64,000 bases of DNA from Prochlorococcus sp. scB243_495K23 (GCA_000635495.1 JFLW01000003.1:62001-126000), one strand, 5' to 3'. Positions 1 to 9,495 are shown, counted from the first letter of the stretch. Notes: a model not told the origin generated them from the sequence alone. Made by a program: numbers and translations.

Positions 1-1
1 A

Positions 2-535
2 TCATTAACCTTTGAATCAAATTGCAAACGTGCAAAAGCTCTATTAGTAAGAAATGGAGATGTGCCTGTTTATGTAAGTTATGGTCAGGCTGATTTGGGT
101 ATTGTTGGGTATGACGTTTTACGAGAATCTGAATTAAAAGTCGCAAAATTATTAGATTTAGGATTTGGGGGTTGTCATATGTCCTTGGCGGTTAAGAAAA
201 ATAGCAATTATTTAAAACCAACCGATCTTCCAGCGAATTGTAAAGTGGCAAGTAAATTTACAAAAACAGCAAGATCTTATTTTGAAGAATTAAATATTCC
301 TGTAGAAATAGTTCATTTGACTGGATCAGTCGAGCTTGGTCCTATTACAGGTATGGCAGAGGCAATAGTTGATTTGGTGGCAACCGGAAAGACTCTCAAA
401 GAGAATGGTTTAATTAAAATAGATGATCTTTATTACTCGACTGCAAGACTAATTGGAAATCCTTTATCTATGAGGTTAGATGATAATCATCTCAGAGATA
501 CAATTTTATCAATAGAATCAACTAATGCTTTATAG
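2..535 (+). CDS. hisG: ATP phosphoribosyltransferase catalytic subunit, 5' truncated
   Basis: This gene catalyses the first step of histidine synthesis, joining ATP and PRPP in the cytoplasm. The window opens inside it: the frame is open from base 2 with no stop, so the true start lies outside and 177 residues are visible. The visible part has the type II periplasmic-binding-like fold typical of His[13 protein letters not shown] near its N-terminus and the PRPP-binding loop region [19 protein letters not shown]. The protein ends soon after this region, which fits the short HisG form that needs HisZ as regulatory partner, but HisZ is not in this window. The ABC exporter gene follows after 12 bases. 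hisIE lies 15 kb away, so his genes are scattered. Confidence 0.93.
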   Translation, partial: SLTFESNCKRAKALLVRNGDVPVYVSYGQADLGIVGYDVLRESELKVAKLLDLGFGGCHMSLAVKKNSNYLKPTDLPANCKVASKFTKTARSYFEELNIPVEIVHLTGSVELGPITGMAEAIVDLVATGKTLKENGLIKIDDLYYSTARLIGNPLSMRLDDNHLRDTILSIESTNAL

Positions 536-547
536 AAGATTAGCTAA

Positions 548-2344
548 ATGTTTTTTAAAGATCTTAAAAGGATTAAAAAGTTAGGTAAATATTTGACTAA
601 TGATAAAAAAACAATCTATCTAATCTTGATAGTTTTGTTACCTGTTTCTTTCTCTGGAGCTATTCAACCATTATTAGTTGGTCAAGCTATTACTATTCTA
701 AAGAACGAAACTACAGATGTTTGGCTAAGTAAAACATTCTTTGGGCAGTCGATAAATGCCATTATCGTAACTTTATTTATAACTGTTTTATTCAGATTAG
801 TTTTGCAGGGATACCAAACTTACAATATTCAAGCAGTGGGACAACGTTTGACAGCAAGAATAAGAAGAGAACTTTTTGATCATTCAATATCTTTATCTCT
901 TAAGTATCACGATAAAATGCCTGTGGGGAAATTATTAACAAGATTAACAAATGATGTTGATGCTTTAGCCGAGGTTTTTGGAAGTGGGGCAGTTGGAGTC
1001 ATTGCTGACTTCGTTAGTCTGATAGTAATTTCTTTGACAATGCTGTCAATTGATCGGGGGCTTGCCATTTTATTACTTTTGACTCAAATACCAGTTTCAT
1101 ATTTTATTGTCTGGCTTCAAAAACGATATAGAAGAGCCAATTATCAAGTAAGGGAAGAATTGTCTCAACTAAACTCTGATTTTCAAGAGAATCTTCAAGG
1201 TTTAGAAGTCGTTCAGATGTTCAGAAGAGAGGCATTTAATAGCAAGAAATTTTCCAAAACTGGGTTTGCTTATAAAAAAGCAGTGAATGGAACAATATTT
1301 TATGACAGTAGTATTTCGGCATTTATAGAATGGATTTCTCTTGCCGCAGTTTCCTTGGTTTTGGCAGTTGGAGGATATCTTGTTACTTCTGGCAATATTG
1401 GTTTAGGAACATTAACAACTTTTATTTTATATTCCCAAAGACTTTTTGAACCTTTAAGGCAACTTGCAGAAAGATTTACTCAAATACAAGGAGGTTTAAC
1501 AGCTGTAGAAAGAATAAACGAATTATTGGATGAAGAAATACAGATTAAGGACTCTACTTCCGCAAAACATTTTTTAGAAAATGCTAAAAATGTAAATAAA
1601 AAGTTTAGGGGTAAAATTGAGTTCACGAATGTTAATTTTTTCTACAACGAAGGAGAACATATCATAAAGAATTTATCTTTTAAGATTAATCCAGGAGAGC
1701 ATGTTGCTTTCGTAGGGCCAACTGGTTCAGGGAAGACAACCATAATAAGACTATTGTGTAGATTGTATGAACCTCAATCGGGTCAAATTTTAATCGATGA
1801 TATAGATATCAAAGATATTCCTATTGCAACTCTTAGAAATATGTTGGGAGTAGTTTTACAAGATACCTTTATCTTTAGTGGAAATGTCGCAGATAATTTA
1901 AAACTGAATTCGAATCTAGACAATCTTGAATTAGAAAATCTTTGTTACGAATTAGGGTTAGATAATTTGTTAAAAAAATTACCAGAAGGTTTGAAAACCT
2001 CACTAAGAGAAAGAGGGGGAAATCTCTCCTCTGGAGAGAGACAACTTCTTGCCGTAGCTCGAGTAGCGATTAGAAATCCCGTTGTTTTAATAATGGACGA
2101 AGCAACAGCGTTTATGGATCCCTCAACAGAGGCCACTTTGCAGAAGGATCTTGAGAGAATTCTGTCAAAAAGAACAGCATTAGTAATAGCTCACAGATTA
2201 GCAACTATTGAAAGTTCTGATAAGATTTTAGTCTTGAAAGGGGGGGCATTAGTTGAGGAGGGAACACATAGTGAATTAAGACTGAAAAAGGGTTTATATT
2301 TTCAGCTCTCTGAGCTTCAACAAAAGGGATTCGTGAATTTTTAA
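548..2344 (+). CDS. ABC transporter, fused membrane and ATPase domains (MsbA-like exporter)
   Basis: A 598-residue half-transporter of the type that exports lipids, peptides or drugs across the inner membrane as a homodimer or heterodimer. The N-terminal half (about residues 20-320) carries six predicted membrane segments; the C-terminal half is the ATPase with Walker A GPTGSGKT at residues 390-397, signature LSSGERQ near 495 and Walker B VVLIMDEAT near 515. The length is that of a complete single-chain half-exporter. The substrate cannot be read from sequence; MsbA-like lipid export is the family default. The stop codon overlaps the ATG of the following acetyltransferase gene by one base, so translation is probably coupled. 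Confidence 0.9.
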   Translation: MFFKDLKRIKKLGKYLTNDKKTIYLILIVLLPVSFSGAIQPLLVGQAITILKNETTDVWLSKTFFGQSINAIIVTLFITVLFRLVLQGYQTYNIQAVGQRLTARIRRELFDHSISLSLKYHDKMPVGKLLTRLTNDVDALAEVFGSGAVGVIADFVSLIVISLTMLSIDRGLAILLLLTQIPVSYFIVWLQKRYRRANYQVREELSQLNSDFQENLQGLEVVQMFRREAFNSKKFSKTGFAYKKAVNGTIFYDSSISAFIEWISLAAVSLVLAVGGYLVTSGNIGLGTLTTFILYSQRLFEPLRQLAERFTQIQGGLTAVERINELLDEEIQIKDSTSAKHFLENAKNVNKKFRGKIEFTNVNFFYNEGEHIIKNLSFKINPGEHVAFVGPTGSGKTTIIRLLCRLYEPQSGQILIDDIDIKDIPIATLRNMLGVVLQDTFIFSGNVADNLKLNSNLDNLELENLCYELGLDNLLKKLPEGLKTSLRERGGNLSSGERQLLAVARVAIRNPVVLIMDEATAFMDPSTEATLQKDLERILSKRTALVIAHRLATIESSDKILVLKGGALVEEGTHSELRLKKGLYFQLSELQQKGFVNF

Positions 2345-2874
2345 TGATTTTTAGAAACCAAGGATCGTTAATAAAAAAATCAAACAATATACCAAAGGAT
2401 GAGCTGATAGATCTCTATGGGTTAAATTCTTATGAGTTCACTCAAACAACTAAAGAAGAAATATTTGTATGTAGTAAAAATAAAGATTTAGATCTAATAG
2501 AACTAGATCAACTTTTGCAAACTGTTGGTTGGAGTAGGAGACCCATCAGGAGGGTAAAAAGAGCTTTAGATTTCAGTATTTTGGTGGTTGGGTTATGGCG
2601 TCATGATGATAAATTTCCCAGACTAGTTGGATTTGCAAGATGCACTGGCGATGGAATTCTAGAAGCAACAGTTTGGGATGTGGCTATTAACCCGGTCTAT
2701 CAAGGACTTGGATTGGGGAAAGAGATAATGAGATATGTCCTAAAAGAATTGAAAAATATTGGCATTTCTAAAGTAACCCTTTTTGCTGATGCTGAAGTGG
2801 TTTCATTTTACAAAAGACAAGGTTGGATTTTAGAACCTAGAGGGTCGAAATGTGCTTTTTGGTATGCAAATTAA
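2344..2874 (+). CDS. GNAT family N-acetyltransferase
   Basis: A 176-residue protein with a GNAT fold. The acetyl-CoA binding motif is seen as VYQGLGLGKEIMRYVLKEL around residues 117-135, followed by a beta strand and the FYKRQGW element typical of the C-terminal end of the fold. The N-terminal 45 residues are not conserved GNAT sequence. Its ATG overlaps the stop of the ABC exporter, which suggests a two-gene unit. The acetyl acceptor is unknown. It ends directly against the convergent glycosyltransferase gene with no spacer. Related cyanobacterial and plastid proteins acetylate amines or protein N-termini, but the sequence does not decide this. Confidence 0.85.
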   Translation: MIFRNQGSLIKKSNNIPKDELIDLYGLNSYEFTQTTKEEIFVCSKNKDLDLIELDQLLQTVGWSRRPIRRVKRALDFSILVVGLWRHDDKFPRLVGFARCTGDGILEATVWDVAINPVYQGLGLGKEIMRYVLKELKNIGISKVTLFADAEVVSFYKRQGWILEPRGSKCAFWYAN

Positions 2875-3558
2875 TCACTTTTTGTAGTAGTCGGAATATA
2901 TAGATTTTAACGATTCGCCTTTTAACCATCTTCTTCTAAAGTGCCAGTTCTTAATTGCTTGCAGAAAAATATTAGTTCTTTCCCATTTCCTTGAACTTAT
3001 AAAAATAGGAAAATTTAATTGTTTTAAATCTTTTTTTTGGTTTAATCTCATTAAAAAATCTACATCTTCCATCAAAGGTATATTTCTAAATCCATTATTC
3101 TTAAAATAGATTGTTCTATGAATTATTAAGCCTTGATCACCATACGGTTGTTTAAAAATTTTACTTCTAATATTTACAAGAATTTCGAGTAATCTATAAA
3201 TTATCTTTTTGTGATTAATTTTGAATTCAAAATAGTAAATAATATTCTTGTTTCCCTTTAAAAATGAGTTTATTTTTTTAAACCAATCATGAGTTAATCT
3301 TGTGTCTGCATGTAAAAATATGAGCCACTCTCCTTTTGAATTTTTAGCTCCAATGTCTAATTGGAGACCTCGATTCCTTTCTTTGGATATTATTACTTTT
3401 GCTCCATAAATATTTGCTATATCAATAGTTTTATCTTCACTTCCACAATCAACAATTATTATTTCGCCCTCTTTCTGAATACTTGACAAGTCTGAAAGCA
3501 ATAATGGCAAATTATTAGCTTCATTAATAGTTGGAATAATAATTGAGATTTTTGACAA
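2875..3558 (-). CDS. Family 2 glycosyltransferase (TIGR04283-like)
   Basis: A 227-residue GT-A fold glycosyltransferase. Residues 4-14 form the first strand ISIIIPTINEA, VDCGSEDKT lies at 36-44, RNRGLQLDIGA at 61-71 and a DXD-like HADTR at 83-87. No membrane segment is clear. The pattern matches the TIGR04283 family, which is named for arsenosugar biosynthesis context but whose acceptor is largely untested. It lies 5 bases downstream of a DUF2064/TIGR04282 gene, the usual partner, so the pair is probably cotranscribed. The start is TTG; no ATG lies near the first conserved strand. Confidence 0.85.
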   Translation of the reverse strand: MSKISIIIPTINEANNLPLLLSDLSSIQKEGEIIIVDCGSEDKTIDIANIYGAKVIISKERNRGLQLDIGAKNSKGEWLIFLHADTRLTHDWFKKINSFLKGNKNIIYYFEFKINHKKIIYRLLEILVNIRSKIFKQPYGDQGLIIHRTIYFKNNGFRNIPLMEDVDFLMRLNQKKDLKQLNFPIFISSRKWERTNIFLQAIKNWHFRRRWLKGESLKSIYSDYYKK

Positions 3559-3563
3559 GTTGA

Positions 3564-4199
3564 TTACTTTCTATTTTCAATATCAATAATTGTATCTATA
3601 TCAATTTTTTTATCTAAAAACTTATATCTTAATTTCGTTGTAGCAAAATTATCAATTGTATTTTGAAGAACATTTTCTGTTCCCCACTTTATGTTGATAA
3701 AAGGCAAATAAATATGCGATGACATTATTTTTTCTGATAAACCAATAAGCCAATATCCTCCATCATTAGATGGTCCTAAAATAAGATCATTTTGCTGAAG
3801 CTCTTTTAGAGTATTCAATAAATCTTGATGGCACAAATCTGGAAGGTCAGTACCAATAAAAATAATATTTTTGATATTATTTCTTGTACAAAATTTTTTG
3901 TTGATATTTATTTGCCTTTTCATTTTTTCTCCCAAGCAGCCTTTCCCCTGTAAATTAAATTTTTTGATGCCTAATTCTCTAGTCCATCTTTTACAGTTAC
4001 CTACTCCCAAGCCAGATATAGCAATAGAAATATCGATTAGATTATTTTCTTGGAGAAATTTTGCGACTGAAATAGTGTGTTTAGTCATTACACTTTGAAC
4101 CTTTGCAGAATTACTTTTACCTATATCTTTAGATAATCTTGTTTTGCATCTTCCAAAAGCATGCCATTTTGCCATGATAATAAGTAATGCTTTATCCAA
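3564..4199 (-). CDS. DUF2064/TIGR04282 glycosyltransferase-like protein
   Basis: A 211-residue protein of the DUF2064 family, with a nucleotidyl/glycosyltransferase-like fold. It shows KTRLSKDIG near residues 19-27, IGTDLPDL at 115-122 and GPSNDGGYWLIGL at 142-154, all family hallmarks. The TTG start at 4199 is chosen because it includes the strand LLIIMAK, which is conserved in the family and would be lost with the ATG at 4175. It is the upstream partner of the family 2 glycosyltransferase. The family is labelled arsenosugar biosynthesis in databases; whether arsenic metabolism is involved here is not shown by the sequence. Confidence 0.83.
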   Translation of the reverse strand: MDKALLIIMAKWHAFGRCKTRLSKDIGKSNSAKVQSVMTKHTISVAKFLQENNLIDISIAISGLGVGNCKRWTRELGIKKFNLQGKGCLGEKMKRQININKKFCTRNNIKNIIFIGTDLPDLCHQDLLNTLKELQQNDLILGPSNDGGYWLIGLSEKIMSSHIYLPFINIKWGTENVLQNTIDNFATTKLRYKFLDKKIDIDTIIDIENRK

Positions 4200-4251
4200 A
4201 AATTTATTGCGATTTAAAATAATTATATGCCTATAAAAAATAAAATTTTTC

Positions 4252-4293
4252 TTTAAATTTGTATGATGGTTTGTTAAGTAATTTTAAATTTGT
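4252..4293 (+). repeat. 11-base direct repeat upstream of dnaA, 31-base period
   Basis: The sequence tttaaatttgt occurs at 4252-4262 and again at 4283-4293, a period of 31 bases or about three helical turns. A good -10-like hexamer, tatgat, sits at 4262-4267, overlapping the end of the first copy. The arrangement would suit a regulator that binds the same DNA face twice near the dnaA promoter. Function is inferred from position only; the core aaattt is common in AT-rich DNA. Confidence 0.4.
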
Positions 4294-4335
4294 CGTGATC
4301 TTGTGATTTCCTAATGGCCAATTATTAAATTCCAA

Positions 4336-4352
4336 CTAGATTAATAATCTAG
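4336..4352 (+). promoter_or_regulatory. 17-base perfect palindrome just before the dnaA start
   Basis: Bases ctagatta and taatctag form perfect 8-base arms around a single central A. The palindrome ends 11 bases before the TTG start of dnaA, exactly where a ribosome-binding site would lie. It is either a dimeric repressor operator or a site acting after transcription. A one-base loop is too tight for a full RNA hairpin, so a DNA operator is the likelier reading. Confidence 0.4.
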
Positions 4353-4363
4353 AGAATAAAATT

Positions 4364-5758
4364 TTGCAAGCAACTAATCCTATTTGGGCGGAAGTTCAAC
4401 AATTACTTCAAAAAACTTTAAGTAAACCTTCATTTGAGACATGGATAAGGCCTGCTAAATTTAATTGTTTTGAAAATGGCTTATTAACGTTAATTGCTCC
4501 AAATACATTTTCCAGTGATTGGTTAAGAAAGAATTATTGTCAAACTATCGAAAAGGCTGCAAAAGAAATATGCGGCCATGATGTAAAAGTTATTTTTAAA
4601 TCTGAAACAAATATAAGCAGCGATTCAACAAATAAGGAGAACCTAGATGAACAGATTGTGAATCATAAAACAAAATCATTTCCTAATAATAGTCAAGATA
4701 TTTCTTCAAAAAATCGATCCAAAAATCCCAACGGTCTAAATTTACGCTACGTCTTTAAAAGATTTGTTGTAGGTCCAAATAGTAGGTTGGCTCATGCAGC
4801 GGCTTTAGCAGTTGCAGAATCACCCGGGAGAGAATTTAATCCATTATTTATTTGTGGTGGAGTAGGCCTCGGTAAAACTCATTTAATGCAAGCAATAGGC
4901 CATTATCGAGTAGAAATAGATCCTGAGGCAAAAGTTAAATATGTATCTACAGAAACTTTTACTAATGATGTTATTAGTGGTATTCGAAGAGATGGAATGA
5001 CAGCTATTCGAGATAAATATAGAAATGTAGATTTGATTTTAATAGACGATATACAGTTCTTAGAAGGCAAAGAGTATACACAGGAAGAATTTTTTCATAC
5101 TTTTAATGCTCTTCACGAATCAGGAAGTCAAATAGTTATTGCAAGTGATAGGCCACCAAATCAATTGTCGGGAATTCAAGAGAGATTAATTTCTAGGTTC
5201 TCAATGGGCATGACGGCAGATATTCAACCACCTGATCTTGAGACGAGGACAGCCATCCTTCAAAAAAAGGCAGAACAAGAGAGGATGAGTCTTCCAAGAG
5301 ATTTAATTCAATTTATAGCAGGAAGATTCACTTCGAATATTCGAGAATTGGAAGGAGCATTTACTAGAGCTGTTGCATTTGCATCAATAACAGGCTTGCC
5401 AATGACAGTCCAATCAATTGCTCCAATGCTTGATCCGAATAGTGTTGGAGTAGTTGTTACTCCAAAACAAGTTATTAATAAAGTGTCAGATTTCTTTAAA
5501 GTTTCTACTGATGAATTAATTAGTTCAAGTAGGAGAAAACCAGTAAGTCAAGCTAGACAAATAGGTATGTATCTTATGAGGCATGGGACGGATCTAAGCC
5601 TACCAAGAATTGGAGATGAGTTTGGGGGTAAGGACCATACAACAGTAATGTATGCTATCGAACAAGTTGAAAAAAAATTATCTATTGATCCAAATATTGC
5701 AAGTCAAGTTCAAAAAATAAGAGATTTACTTCAAATAGATTCAAGAAAAAATTTATAG
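4364..5758 (+). CDS. dnaA: Chromosomal replication initiator protein DnaA
   Basis: DnaA binds the replication origin and opens it for the replisome. This 464-residue copy has domain I at the N-terminus ([21 protein letters not shown]), a low-complexity linker rich in Ser, Asn and Lys at about 80-122, an AAA+ domain with Walker A GGVGLGKT at 165-172 and Walker B LILIDDI at 224-230, and the DNA-binding domain IV signature [10 protein letters not shown] at 424-433. The start is TTG; an in-frame stop at 4337 rules out longer forms and the sequence after TTG matches domain I. It converges on the GST-like gene with 5 bases between. The origin itself is not visible here. Confidence 0.97.
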   Translation: MQATNPIWAEVQQLLQKTLSKPSFETWIRPAKFNCFENGLLTLIAPNTFSSDWLRKNYCQTIEKAAKEICGHDVKVIFKSETNISSDSTNKENLDEQIVNHKTKSFPNNSQDISSKNRSKNPNGLNLRYVFKRFVVGPNSRLAHAAALAVAESPGREFNPLFICGGVGLGKTHLMQAIGHYRVEIDPEAKVKYVSTETFTNDVISGIRRDGMTAIRDKYRNVDLILIDDIQFLEGKEYTQEEFFHTFNALHESGSQIVIASDRPPNQLSGIQERLISRFSMGMTADIQPPDLETRTAILQKKAEQERMSLPRDLIQFIAGRFTSNIRELEGAFTRAVAFASITGLPMTVQSIAPMLDPNSVGVVVTPKQVINKVSDFFKVSTDELISSSRRKPVSQARQIGMYLMRHGTDLSLPRIGDEFGGKDHTTVMYAIEQVEKKLSIDPNIASQVQKIRDLLQIDSRKNL

Positions 5759-5763
5759 TTTTA

Positions 5764-6996
5764 CTATCGACTAGAAGTGAAATTTATAGGATCTTGATCA
5801 TATCTATGCCTTAAAGGTAACTTATCTATTTCATTGAAATCACTTAGCGATTCAATTTTATTTAATGATTGCCTTAATAATCTCGCTGAAATGATTGGCA
5901 TATCTCTTGGAACTGAGATTCTATTTTTTAAGTATCTTAAAGAGATTCCTGAAAGCTTTTTAGGGATTAATACTTCACCTGTGATCATATGGCTCAAAGC
6001 TGATCTCAATGATTCATCAAAGGATTCTTTATTGTATGGGTTTACCTTTAGTAAATTGTCTTTATGCTTTATCACTCTTTTAAGTGCAATTGTTGCATAA
6101 TATTTTGACTCATAATTTTGGTTTAATTCATAATTACCTAAACCATTCCCAGTATCTATTAGCTTTGAGAAAGTAATCTGTTGTTCATTGCTTTCTTTAT
6201 AGCATCCTCCCATTTGTGGGGGTAAATCATGAGAATGAGTATGAAAATCTCCTTGAGTGCCTCTATAAGCACTTGTCCCCTCAAAAAGGGTAAGCCAGTT
6301 ATCTACATGACGATAAGTAGATCTTAAATTAAACCCTTTATAATAAAAAAGTGATGCATTCATTCTCTCCATATAGGGAATAAAAATTATATCTCCAACA
6401 CCAGGCTCTATATCACCCGTGTTAGAAACTGATGGATCAAGAAACCCTGATCTTGAGCTATTTAAGATTTCATCGAGTTTAGAAATGGATTCTTTAAATC
6501 TTTTTTTTCTAAAAGAGTTATCTATAAAATTAAAGCTTGCTCGGCAGAGCCAATTACACCAGGATCTGAAAATTTCTCTTTCTAACTCTCGAATTTTGAT
6601 AAGGTGACTAGATGTAATAAAAGATCCAAGTGCTCCAAATTCATTTTCTAAAAAAGCTATGATATCGTCGCTTTCTGTTATAACTTGCCCTTTAAATTCA
6701 ATTGCAGGTAATTTCCCCGATCTGACTTTTTCAAGGAACCAACTTTCTTTTTGGCCATAGCAAAACATATTTATTTTCTTGACTCTGTATGGAATTCTCT
6801 TAAATTCAAGCCATAACCATATCTTCTGACAGTAAGGACACCAAGAATGCCTATCCCTATAGAGGGTAACTAATACGTCATTTTCACAATGTCCAAATAA
6901 TCTTAAATTTGCGTAAGAATTATTTATACCATGAACTCTATCAAGATTTTCAACTTCAAATTTATTTAAATCATCCCATGTCAAAATCCCGTTCAT
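5764..6996 (-). CDS. Glutathione S-transferase-like protein with CPYC thioredoxin-fold domain
   Basis: A 410-residue protein. Residues about 43-125 are a GST/glutaredoxin-like thioredoxin fold with the redox pair CPYC at 53-56 (context RDRHSWCPYCQKIW) and the ESDDI glutathione-binding element near 106. A helical GST C-terminal domain follows to about 230. A conserved stretch with FHTHSHDLPPQMGGCY lies near 250, then about 150 residues with no domain I recognise. This is roughly twice the usual GST length. It is divergent from glutathione reductase with 52 bases between, which points to a shared role in glutathione chemistry. The substrate is unknown. Confidence 0.8.
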   Translation of the reverse strand: MNGILTWDDLNKFEVENLDRVHGINNSYANLRLFGHCENDVLVTLYRDRHSWCPYCQKIWLWLEFKRIPYRVKKINMFCYGQKESWFLEKVRSGKLPAIEFKGQVITESDDIIAFLENEFGALGSFITSSHLIKIRELEREIFRSWCNWLCRASFNFIDNSFRKKRFKESISKLDEILNSSRSGFLDPSVSNTGDIEPGVGDIIFIPYMERMNASLFYYKGFNLRSTYRHVDNWLTLFEGTSAYRGTQGDFHTHSHDLPPQMGGCYKESNEQQITFSKLIDTGNGLGNYELNQNYESKYYATIALKRVIKHKDNLLKVNPYNKESFDESLRSALSHMITGEVLIPKKLSGISLRYLKNRISVPRDMPIISARLLRQSLNKIESLSDFNEIDKLPLRHRYDQDPINFTSSR

Positions 6997-7048
6997 TATT
7001 TGAATTAAAGCTATAAACTAACGTTATAATAATTGATTAAAAAAAGTC

Positions 7049-8413
7049 TTGGAATTTGAATTTGATTTAATTGTTGTTGGCGCTGGATCTGGAGGACTCG
7101 CGGCGGCTAAACGTGCGGCTAGTTATGGAGCAAAAGTCGCAATCATAGAAGTAAATCAAATAGGAGGAACTTGTGTGATAAGGGGATGTGTGCCTAAGAA
7201 ATTAATGGTTTATGCAGCTAAAAGTAAAAAAAATCTGGATTCTTCTGAAGGATATGGATTAAAAAATGGAGGTATTAATTTTGAATCAAATATTTTGTTG
7301 AAGAACGTTAGAGAGGAGGTTTCTAGATTAAGTAATTTACATAGAAATTCTTTAAAAAAGTTGAATATAACTATTTTTGAAGGCTTAGGAAGATTTATTA
7401 CTCAAAATGAATTAGAGATTATTTGTTCAAAAACAAAGAAAATTAAAAACAAAATAAGTTCAAAAAAAATTCTTATTTCAGTTGGAGGTAAACCAAAGAA
7501 ATTAAATATTCCTGGGGTAGATTTGGCATGGACTAGTGATGATATTTTTGAATTAGAAAAGTTTCCTAAATCAATATTAATAGTAGGAGGTGGATATATT
7601 GCTTGTGAATTTGCTTCTATTTTCAGAAATTTAGGTACTGAAGTAACTCAATTAATTAGAGGTCAACATTTACTAAATGGTTTTGATGAGGATCTTTCTT
7701 CATGCCTAGAGGAATCACCTACTTTCACTGAAATCAATATAATCCCCAATACTCAATTAAACTCTATCAAAAAACTAAATGGAAATCTGGAATCTACTCT
7801 AGACTCGGGAGATAAACTCCTAACTAATAATATTCTTATTGCTACAGGAAGAGAACCAAATCTTTTGCCTTTAAATTTAGATTTTTTAAATCTAAAGATG
7901 GATGGCCAATATTTAGATGTCGATGAACTTAATCAAACAAGCAACGCAAATATTTTTGCAGTTGGCGATATCATAAATAAGCCAAACTTAACTCCAGTAG
8001 CAATAGAACAAGGGAGAGTTTTTTCGGATAATTTTTTTAATGACCAAAAAAGAAAAGTAAATTATGAATATATCCCTAAGGCCGTTTTTACTATTCCAGA
8101 AATTTCAACAGTTGGCTTAAGTGAGAAAAGAGCTAAAGAGATTTACTCTGAAAAAAATATAAAAATTTTTAAATGCAAATTTACCCCTATGTCTAATACC
8201 TTTAAAAAGAATAAATCAAAATGTATGTTGAAGATTGTAGTTCATAAGCCAACTGACAAAGTCCTAGGATGTCATATGTTTGGAGAAACATCATCTGAGA
8301 TTATTCAAATGGTATCAATTTCATTAAATGCAGGGATAACAAAAAAAGACTTTGATATTACTATGGCTTTGCACCCAACTATCTCAGAAGAATTTGTGAC
8401 TATGTATGGATAA
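7049..8413 (+). CDS. gor: Glutathione-disulfide reductase
   Basis: A 454-residue FAD and NADPH enzyme that reduces oxidised glutathione in the cytoplasm. The FAD motif GAGSGGL is at residues 11-17, the redox-active disulfide pair C42 and C47 lies in GGTCVIRGCVPKK, a second dinucleotide motif GGGYIACEFA lies near 178, and the active-site HPT of the partner subunit is at 442-444 near the C-terminus. The start is TTG; the FAD strand begins almost at once, so a later start would cut it. It shares a 52-base divergent intergenic region with the GST-like gene and ends 2 bases from the convergent antiporter. Confidence 0.93.
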   Translation: MEFEFDLIVVGAGSGGLAAAKRAASYGAKVAIIEVNQIGGTCVIRGCVPKKLMVYAAKSKKNLDSSEGYGLKNGGINFESNILLKNVREEVSRLSNLHRNSLKKLNITIFEGLGRFITQNELEIICSKTKKIKNKISSKKILISVGGKPKKLNIPGVDLAWTSDDIFELEKFPKSILIVGGGYIACEFASIFRNLGTEVTQLIRGQHLLNGFDEDLSSCLEESPTFTEINIIPNTQLNSIKKLNGNLESTLDSGDKLLTNNILIATGREPNLLPLNLDFLNLKMDGQYLDVDELNQTSNANIFAVGDIINKPNLTPVAIEQGRVFSDNFFNDQKRKVNYEYIPKAVFTIPEISTVGLSEKRAKEIYSEKNIKIFKCKFTPMSNTFKKNKSKCMLKIVVHKPTDKVLGCHMFGETSSEIIQMVSISLNAGITKKDFDITMALHPTISEEFVTMYG

Positions 8414-8415
8414 AA

Positions 8416-9495
8416 TTATGAATTAGAAAATTTTAATTTTTCTTGAACAATCAGAAATACTATAAGTAATTCAAAGTAAATGAATAAACCTATCCTTAAT
8501 TCAGAAAGAAAGTTAAATTCATTCAGGAAAAGTATCTTATCGAGAATGTAGAAAATATAAAGATTAAGCAAAATAAATCCTTCAATTCTTGTGATTTTCC
8601 CTTTGCTCCAGAAAATTGGTAAGCATGCAAAGGTAGTTAAAACCATAAAAGGTAAGTCAACTTTTATTAGACTCTGTTCAATTACTAAACCTTTAAATCC
8701 TGAAAAAATACTGCAACTTCCAAGGATTAAAAGTTGATTGAGTAAATTACTCCCTATTACATTCCCAATCGCAAGATCTGTTTTACCTTTAAATGCAGCA
8801 ATTATTGAAGTTACTAATTCTGGTAAAGATGTCCCAGTTGCGACGATAGTTAAACCAATAACAATTTCATTTACACCTAAAAGAGTAGCGAGAGTTTGAG
8901 AACCATTTACTAAAATATTTGAACCAAAGCTTAAAAGAAATATTCCCAATATTAACTTTAGTAAAATAGTCATTTTCCCTTTATAGTTATCTTTTAATTC
9001 TTCTATCTCTGGTTCAGCATCTTTTGTCTCCTCTCCTTTTTCATTGATGGTATTGATTTCCCATATTGTATTTAAGATTAAACAAAATATTAGAAATACC
9101 CCTGCTTGCAATGTTAATAAGCCTGTTGATGACATAGCCCAAACTGCACAAGAAATTGCCATTAAAAGAGGCACATCTCTTCTGACTATTCTGCTTTTTA
9201 CTTTAAGAGGTGTTATCAATGAGCTTATGCCCAAAACAACGAGAACATTAAAAATATTGCTTCCAATTACATTGCTTGCCGCAAGCGAATCACTGCCTTT
9301 TAAAATTGAACTCAAACTTACCAACAACTCAGGAGAACTTGTCCCAAGAGAAACAACTGTCAAACCAATAACTATTTGAGGTATTCCTAAAATTAAAGAT
9401 AAAAATATGGCTCCTTGAATAAAGAACTCTCCTCCAGCAAAAAGTAGAACTACGCCTAAAAATATTTCTATTATTGGAAATAAAAAATCACTCAT
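8416..9495 (-). CDS. Calcium/sodium antiporter (CaCA family, YrbG-like)
   Basis: A 359-residue inner-membrane cation exchanger with about ten membrane segments. The two alpha repeats that build the ion site are clear: GTSSPELLVSL from residue 51 and GTSLPELVTSI from residue 221, each followed by a second conserved block (SNVIGSNIFN, GNVIGSNLLN). The acidic loop between halves (about 150-172, rich in Glu and Asp) is on the expected side. The family exchanges Ca2+ or other divalents for Na+ or H+; the exact ion pair is not decided by sequence. It is divergent from pyrC across 118 bases. Confidence 0.9.
   Translation of the reverse strand: MSDFLFPIIEIFLGVVLLFAGGEFFIQGAIFLSLILGIPQIVIGLTVVSLGTSSPELLVSLSSILKGSDSLAASNVIGSNIFNVLVVLGISSLITPLKVKSRIVRRDVPLLMAISCAVWAMSSTGLLTLQAGVFLIFCLILNTIWEINTINEKGEETKDAEPEIEELKDNYKGKMTILLKLILGIFLLSFGSNILVNGSQTLATLLGVNEIVIGLTIVATGTSLPELVTSIIAAFKGKTDLAIGNVIGSNLLNQLLILGSCSIFSGFKGLVIEQSLIKVDLPFMVLTTFACLPIFWSKGKITRIEGFILLNLYIFYILDKILFLNEFNFLSELRIGLFIYFELLIVFLIVQEKLKFSNS

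Noticed and set aside
4200-4363. Replication origin next to dnaA
   Set aside because: No cluster of DnaA boxes such as ttatccaca is visible, and no dnaN, rpmH or gidA gene is adjacent. The gene alone does not mark the origin in this group.
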